Origin: Gordius sp. MW1
Taxonomy: Eukaryota > Nematomorpha > Gordioida > Gordea > Gordiidae
Direction of reading: 5' to 3'
Length of the DNA stretch: 64,000 bases
Assembly (NCBI GenBank): GCA_964036665.1
Contig: OZ038526.1
Location: 34,906,001-34,970,000, forward strand
Shown here: piece after piece, positions 58,576 to 64,000 of the stretch
Layout: the number at the start of each line of letters is the position of its first letter
Position numbering within the stretch: the stretch's first letter is position 1
Notes under the pieces: generated by a model
What the model was told of the DNA's origin: nothing
Seen by the model: the letters and a program-made list of their open reading frames with translations, nothing else
Databases searched by the model: none
Program-made: the position numbers and the translations under genes

Positions 58576-60612
58576 ATGGCAGAATATTGTTTTAGTGACA
58601 TAAAAGAGTACCTGGTAAATGGAACTATACCTGAAATCTTTACACGCAAACAGAGAACTTATTTTGTTAGGAAATCAAAAGGTTACTATGTTAAGGGAAA
58701 TTTTCTGTTTGTAAAAAAACAGCAAAATTTTGCGACCAGAAAACAGGTACTTAAAGTGAAACTTTTTTATTTTGTTAGAGAAGGATTTAAGGGTAGTTAT
58801 GGATTCTGACGAAAGGAAACAGATCCTGGCTTTGTATCACAATGGTATGGAAGGAACTATTGTAGGTCAAAGCTTTGGGGCACATCTTGGTATAAACCGT
58901 ACAAGGACCAAGATTACTGAAAAGTACTGGTTATAATTTTATTTAAACTAAATAATAAATTAAAAATAGGTATTATTGGCCTGGTTTGAGTGAGGATGCT
59001 GCAGCATTTATCAATGGCTGCAGTATATGTCAAAAACATACTTCCAAGATTGATAAATGCACCCCAGAGCTGCAACCTATAACCGTTCCTCCATTTCCAT
59101 AACGACTTGTGGGGATAAATATATGTAATTTGCCCGAAAGTGCTGAAGGATTTAAGTGCATTCTAGTATTAATTGACTATTTCTCTAAGTTTGCCATAGC
59201 TGTCCCGATGAGATCCCATACAGCCCTAGAGGTTTCCCAAAATCTTCTACAAAATTTCTCTTTATGGGGATTTCCTGAGGTAAGTTAAATCTCATTGTTA
59301 AATCATTATTTATAGGATGTTATAAATGACCAAGGCAGGGAGTTTGTGAACTCCTTTACTCAAGAGTTATACACTCTTGGAGGGGTACATCAAAGGATTA
59401 CCACTGCATACCATCCTCAAGCCAATGGCTTGGTAGAAAGGATGAACAGGACTTTATTGGCTGGCCTTAATAAAGCCCTGGATGGTCATTTCGAGCAGTG
59501 GGAGTCAGCGTTGCCTGGTGTGACCTATGCAGTCAACACCGCCGTTCAAGCGTCAACAAAGTTGACACCTTACTACCTGATTTTTAATTGGTATATACAA
59601 ACTATGTCATTACACTCATTTTTTATTTGATATCTATTTGACACCCCAGGCCTGTCCAGAAAACTGACATTGAGATAGCTGCCGAGCCTAAAGAGGTTGT
59701 GATAGAGATGGAGCCTTATTCTGTTGTCAATTTTGACGAAGTGGTTTCTGCCACTCGTCTGTCCTACCAATTTGCCAGTAAAAATATTAAAAAGGCACAG
59801 AAATATCAGAAAAAGTGGTATGAGAGGAGACATAAAACCACTTATACGTTTAAGAAGGGCGATGCTGTACTTGCCTACAACTTAAGAAGGGCCGATCGAA
59901 AGGGCGATAAAACCGCTCCTTCGTGGTTGGGACCTTACAAAATAGTAGATGACTATAAAGGTACGTTATGCTATGTTTTTATAATTTTCCGTTTTATTTA
60001 GGCACGTATACACTTGCCAACATGTCGGGGCAAACGCTCAAGAAAAAATATCATGGGGGCAATCTAAAAAAATTTAAAGAAAATCTTGATGAGGGTATTT
60101 ATTAATTAAATATATGTTGATTAAATATTTAAGGTTTGCCTAGCGACCGTTGGAACAAGTCGGATCTGATACAAGCCACAGGTTGCTGGTTAAACCTTTA
60201 TAACTTTTATGTTTAATTTCTATAATACTTACTGTAATTTATTTTTAAATAGTAGAGAGAGGGGTTATTAAAGATGGTGAGGCGGCAGCACTGCCCGTGA
60301 ATCTCATGTCAAACGGTCCTTCACCAGGTAATAACTTTGATCAAAAATAATCCTTTTTTGAATAATAAAGCGTTAATAAATGGGGATGAAGTGGTATACA
60401 TATCTAAATCAAAGGAAATACTCGCTAAGGAATCCACAGGTTGCTGGTTGAACCTTTATAACTTTCAACATATTTATGTTCAATTTCTATAATACTTACT
60501 GTAAACTATTTTATTGTACCCAAAGATGAGATCGTATTTGTATCAGAAGAAGTTCGAGAAATTTCCAGGTTTAAGCTGCCAGACATGGCTTGGAAATTTT
60601 GGGCCATGGATA
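58576..60612 (+). pseudogene. Ginger1 transposase (HHCC + DD35E integrase), inactivated
   Basis: Proposed exons: 58576-58746, 58784-58923 (or from 58781), 58970-59279, 59316-59590, 59650-59960, 60002-60094, then weaker ones at 60134-60181, 60253-60327, 60371-60439 and 60526-60612; introns are mostly 35-60 bp, GT-AG, with matching phases. Zinc domain: His in LYHN, His in GAHLG, Cys pair in GCSICQ, next to YYWPGL. Core: the first Asp should be in VGIxI but codon 59118-59120 is Asn; second Asp in INDQGREF (59328-59330); Glu in GLVERM (59436-59438), 35 residues between them. A stop, TAA, lies at 59100-59102. C-terminal part FKKGDAVLAYN and WLGPYKIVDDYKG fits the usual GPY-type end. Both lesions fall in the same exon; catalysis should be lost. 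Confidence 0.85.
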
Positions 60613-60654
60613 AGTATTATAATTATAAAATTATATATATATTGATATACTAAA

Positions 60655-61107
60655 TTGGGTCATAATATCCCCATAGCTTCTATAGAATCGCCAAGCAAGG
60701 AGCTTAAACCTAATTATGGAATTTACATCACTATTGGCGACGTTAACTGTTTTTACCGTTGCATAAGCAAAGCAATATATGACACAGAGGATAATCATCC
60801 TTTGATTCGCTATTATATTTATAATTATTTTATATCCGCTGATCCACCCGAAGTGGTGACAGCCTTGGTACGCCCTCTTACCTTACCACAATATATGACT
60901 GTCAAAGAGTTATATATTTTAGGTAAGTGGCCGAACCACATAGATATTTTATTATTTTCCTATGCATTTAACATTCCTGTACATGTATTTTCCGTGGAAT
61001 TAAAACAATGGATATCATACCCCCTTATTTATTCAAAAGATAGTCACGCGATTTATATTTATCACAATATAAATCACTTTAATTATATATTTGATATATG
61101 TTTATAA
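60655..61107 (+). CDS. OTU-type cysteine protease exon of Ginger1
   Basis: An open frame of about 150 codons to the stop at 61105-61107, with no ATG at its start, so probably a 3' exon of the transposase gene (an acceptor such as CCCCATAG near 60675 is possible; phase to the previous exon not resolved). Motifs: GDVNCFYRCIS matches the OTU D-x-x-C nucleophile block; INHFNYI near the end matches the H-[FY]-N block; the length fits a compact OTU fold. OTU domains are known from Ginger transposases; in cells they cleave ubiquitin chains, but the role in transposition is unknown. The triad residues appear intact. Confidence 0.75.
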   Translation: MGHNIPIASIESPSKELKPNYGIYITIGDVNCFYRCISKAIYDTEDNHPLIRYYIYNYFISADPPEVVTALVRPLTLPQYMTVKELYILGKWPNHIDILLFSYAFNIPVHVFSVELKQWISYPLIYSKDSHAIYIYHNINHFNYIFDICL

Positions 61108-61611
61108 AATATTTTTAATTGTTAAAATTTATACTGTTTTTATAAAATATTTTTAATTGTTAAATTTGTTTTATGTATACTGTTTTTACTCTATAGTTAC
61201 TTTAAATAAAATATCTTATTCTTATTCCAATGTCTAAAAATGATATTTGACAAAACATGGTTTATTATGTCTTTTTCCAATAAAGATGATATGTAATGGC
61301 TAAAATATACATTTATTAAAATAATGTTATCAATATCATTATTTTATTTTATATTATAACAGAATAAAAATGTTTGATTAATACAAAATAATTGATTGAG
61401 GTTAAGCCAATGAATTTTATGAACAATTCTTATATTTATATAAATTAATTGAATTTGTTTATAATAGTTTAAAAAACGTAATACAAAATAAATGATTGAC
61501 GTTAAATCAGCCAATAAGAACTCATTTTGCTATAAAAATGAATTTATATGATTGACATTTTGATTGACGTGGAGACTATTTTAACTAACTAAAAAATAGA
61601 CGTTACACCGG

Positions 61612-64000
61612 TGTCAGGTTATCATATTCAAGTATGATCAGATTCAAGTGTCAATCTGACTTTGATTGACGTATGTCGTGATTGACAGCCTTTTTTAAAT
61701 TTGTAAACAAAAGAAATCAAAATTAATGACATATATAAAAAACTCGGGCCTTCGGCCCTCGTGGGAAGGGGGAGAAGGGAAGGGGAAGAGGGGAAGGGAA
61801 GGGGGGACGACTCATCTGTACTTCGTATAAATGTATCATATTTGCTATGCAATTTATGGGCGAGAAGGGTGGGAAGGGGCGAGAATGCCTATAGGGGGGT
61901 ATTCAATGCCTAATGATTAATTAATTATTTATACAAATTTTCCATTTATAGGTAAAATTTAATATAGGCAAAATGTAATATAGGCAAGGGTTAGGGTTAG
62001 ATTTAGTGTTTGCATCTAGTTGCGTATTACATTTTTTTATGGCCTTTAGTGATTATGGGTCTAACAAACATTATATTATAAAACATCACAATGTTAAGAA
62101 TTTGCAGAATTGTTGGGAGAAATTTTTTGTTGAATTTGAACAATTTTTAATTAAAAAAATCAAAAATTTGGCCAATGGTCATTTTTCCTCCATTGGTCAG
62201 TACCAACAGATACTCTATAAGTCAATGATAGCCAAAAAAACGGAAAAAAAAATTTTGATGCTCACTTTGGCCAATGGTTATTTTTTTCCATTGGTCAGCA
62301 GCCAGGACACGGTAAAAGTGGATATAAATTCACAATAGTCAAAAAAAACGAAAAAAAAATTTCGAATCACATTTTGGCCAATGGTCATTTTTTTCCATTC
62401 TTCAGCAGCCAGGACACGGTAAAAGTGGATATAAATTCATAATAGTCAAAAAAAAACGAAAAAAATATTTTCGAATCACATTTTGACCAATGGTCATTTT
62501 ATTCCATTGATCAGCAGCCAGCGGACGGCCAAAAAGTTATAATAGCAATGGTAGGAACAGGAACAATCATAATAGTCAAAAAAAACGAAAAAACAATTTC
62601 GATTCACATTTTGGCCAATGGTCATTTTTTTCATCGGTCAGGAGCCAGCGAACGGCCAAAAAGTCATAATAGCAATGGTAGGAACAGGAACAATCATAAT
62701 AGTCAAAAAAAAAAAACGAAAAAATAAACTCGGATTCACATTTTGGCCAATGGTCATTTTTTTCATTGGTCAGCAGCCAGCGGACGGCCAAAAAGTCTTA
62801 TTATCAATGATAGTAACAAGAACAATCATAAGAGTCAAAAAAAACTCCGGGATTTTAACCCAAACCTAGTTAAATTGCATAGCCATTAAAAGTAAACAAC
62901 TTTTATTTATGTTTATTATGTAACTAGTTAAATTGCATAGCAATTAAAAGTAAACAACTTTTATTTATGTTTATTATATAAAATTATTAAAATGAAACAA
63001 TAATAGAACAAGCGGACGACCAAAATGTCATATTATCAATGGGGCACCTCTTATGCATTAATTTAAAAAATAACACAGCGAGGGAGACACAGATGAGGGG
63101 TGGGGCACCTCTTTCTTATGCATTAATTTAAAAAATCGATAACCTAATATACCCAATGCAAATAGATAGGGAGGTTGTTTGCGGACGCGGAGGCAGCGTG
63201 ACAAGACATCGATAAACAAAATCAAAAACGAGCCCATAAATTACATAGCAATTAAAAGCAAGGGTTGGCATCAATTCTCTTAATCGCTATCCCGCATTTA
63301 TTATTTCGCTAGCTGAGAATTGGAGTGCTCTATCTGGACAAAACTTCGAACTGAGATAATTGAGTTCAAAGTTTGAAATGCTATAAAATCTAACGTTATT
63401 AATCATATGACTTGAAATGAAGTTTGATAGTGTAAAGTAAACTATTAGCATCTATATTATTTTAGCCAAAAACGTGAATTTTTTCTTTTATTTTATAAAA
63501 AAATTGATTTTTTAAATTTCAGATAAATAAAGGTTATGTACATTAAGGTAAATTATGAAATTTTTTAAATATCTTTGAGTATATAATTAAATTTCTTAGA
63601 CCAATTTGTAGCAATCATATTATTTACAACAAATACTATTAATGTATTATTTATAAAATAAATGATACATATAAAAGAATATCAAATGGAAGTACAATCA
63701 TTTATATCTGTTTTTAAACAAATATTTCCGTTAAAATTTTATCTCTCATTTTTAAATAATCTTAAATATTCTCTTTTAAAAATTTAATTTTTTTCCTATC
63801 TCTTGCAAAATTTGCTTTGGCTATAACAATCATCTTTTTCCATGAGCAATAATGAACAAAGCCTAAAATTAATATTAGTTTTAATCTTTTATACAAATTT
63901 AGCCTGTAATCTAATTTCAACCATTATTTACAATTATTTGATTTATCCTCTTGATACTTATAATAATAGTTATGGCTATATTTTTTATATTACTTTTAAT
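61612..64000. mobile_element. G2 in unit 4 (continues beyond window), interrupted by R4
   Basis: Starts TGTCAGGTTATCATATTCAA after CCGG 61608-61611, identical to 21160 onward. R4 begins at about 61737. The right end lies outside the window. Confidence 0.8.
61737..64000 (+). mobile_element. R element copy 4 (left part; continues beyond window)
   Basis: Corresponds to R1 from its left end to about position 23542, at the same site in G2, so it is a copy by duplication and not an independent insertion. It contains the hairpin array (62160-62860), the internal right-end motif (about 63230) and the left end of the foldback element (from about 63314). Small differences include an added TTT near 62135 and TAAAG near 63435. 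Confidence 0.75.

Larger units (their letters stand above)
57559..61607 (+). mobile_element. Ginger1 DNA transposon (4,049 bp)
   Basis: Terminal inverted repeats of about 43 bp, imperfect: both ends start TGTAACGT and share GTTAAAAT and GTCTCCACGT in register. The target duplication is CCGG. Contents: a 118-127 bp tandem repeat (57813-58510), a multi-exon transposase with HHCC and DD35E domains, and an OTU-type protease exon. Ginger1 elements are known for TGT termini, CCGG preference and retrotransposon-like integrases with added OTU domains. The perfect duplication and an otherwise open coding sequence suggest a fairly recent insertion, although the transposase has two lesions. Confidence 0.92.

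Overview
This is AT-rich nuclear DNA from an animal, most likely an invertebrate. The evidence is spliced genes with GT-AG introns, an amine-type GPCR exon, an MRG15 chromatin gene with an animal-type chromo barrel, and a dense load of eukaryotic transposons (RTE-type LINE, Ginger-type cut-and-paste elements, hAT-like and piggyBac-like MITEs). I cannot name the species.

Layout. (1) 1-8822 is the single-copy part: the last exon of an amine-type GPCR (+) converges on a complete 11-exon MRG15 gene (-), whose introns carry small MITEs. (2) 8823-16150 is repeat-rich: a piggyBac-like MITE, a 5'-truncated RTE copy with a 15-bp target duplication, a dispersed microsatellite-linked repeat and a retroelement fragment. 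(3) 16140-64000 is built from at least four tandem copies of a unit of about 6.5 kb. The 'A' half (about 3.4 kb) carries a three-exon gene for a 202-residue protein with a CCHC zinc knuckle, on the minus strand. The 'B' half (about 3.1 kb) carries an imperfect inverted repeat of an unrecognised, decayed coding sequence. Copies 1, 2 and 4 of the gene look intact; copy 3 is frameshifted.

Mobile elements have entered this array at specific points. The A/B junction is a CCGG site. In unit 1 it holds two Ginger-type elements (G1, G2), in unit 2 it holds G2 alone, and in unit 4 it holds G1, then a 4,049-bp autonomous-type Ginger1 element, then G2, with one CCGG between neighbours. The Ginger1 encodes an HHCC zinc domain, a DD35E integrase core and an OTU-type cysteine protease domain, but has an in-frame stop and lacks the first catalytic Asp. 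Unit 1 preserves the corresponding empty site, so the insertion can be read directly.

A second family, called 'R' here, has a hairpin near each end. It entered three different places for which the tandem copies supply an empty allele, with no clear target duplication. R copies carry CCAATG-hairpin arrays, tRNA T-arm-like motifs and tandem repeats, and one hosts a 3.0-kb RTE. R is the best candidate for an undescribed element. The order of events is readable: unit amplification, then G2 and G1 insertion, R insertion, copying of a block of at least 7.4 kb (units 1 and 4), and finally the Ginger1 insertion.
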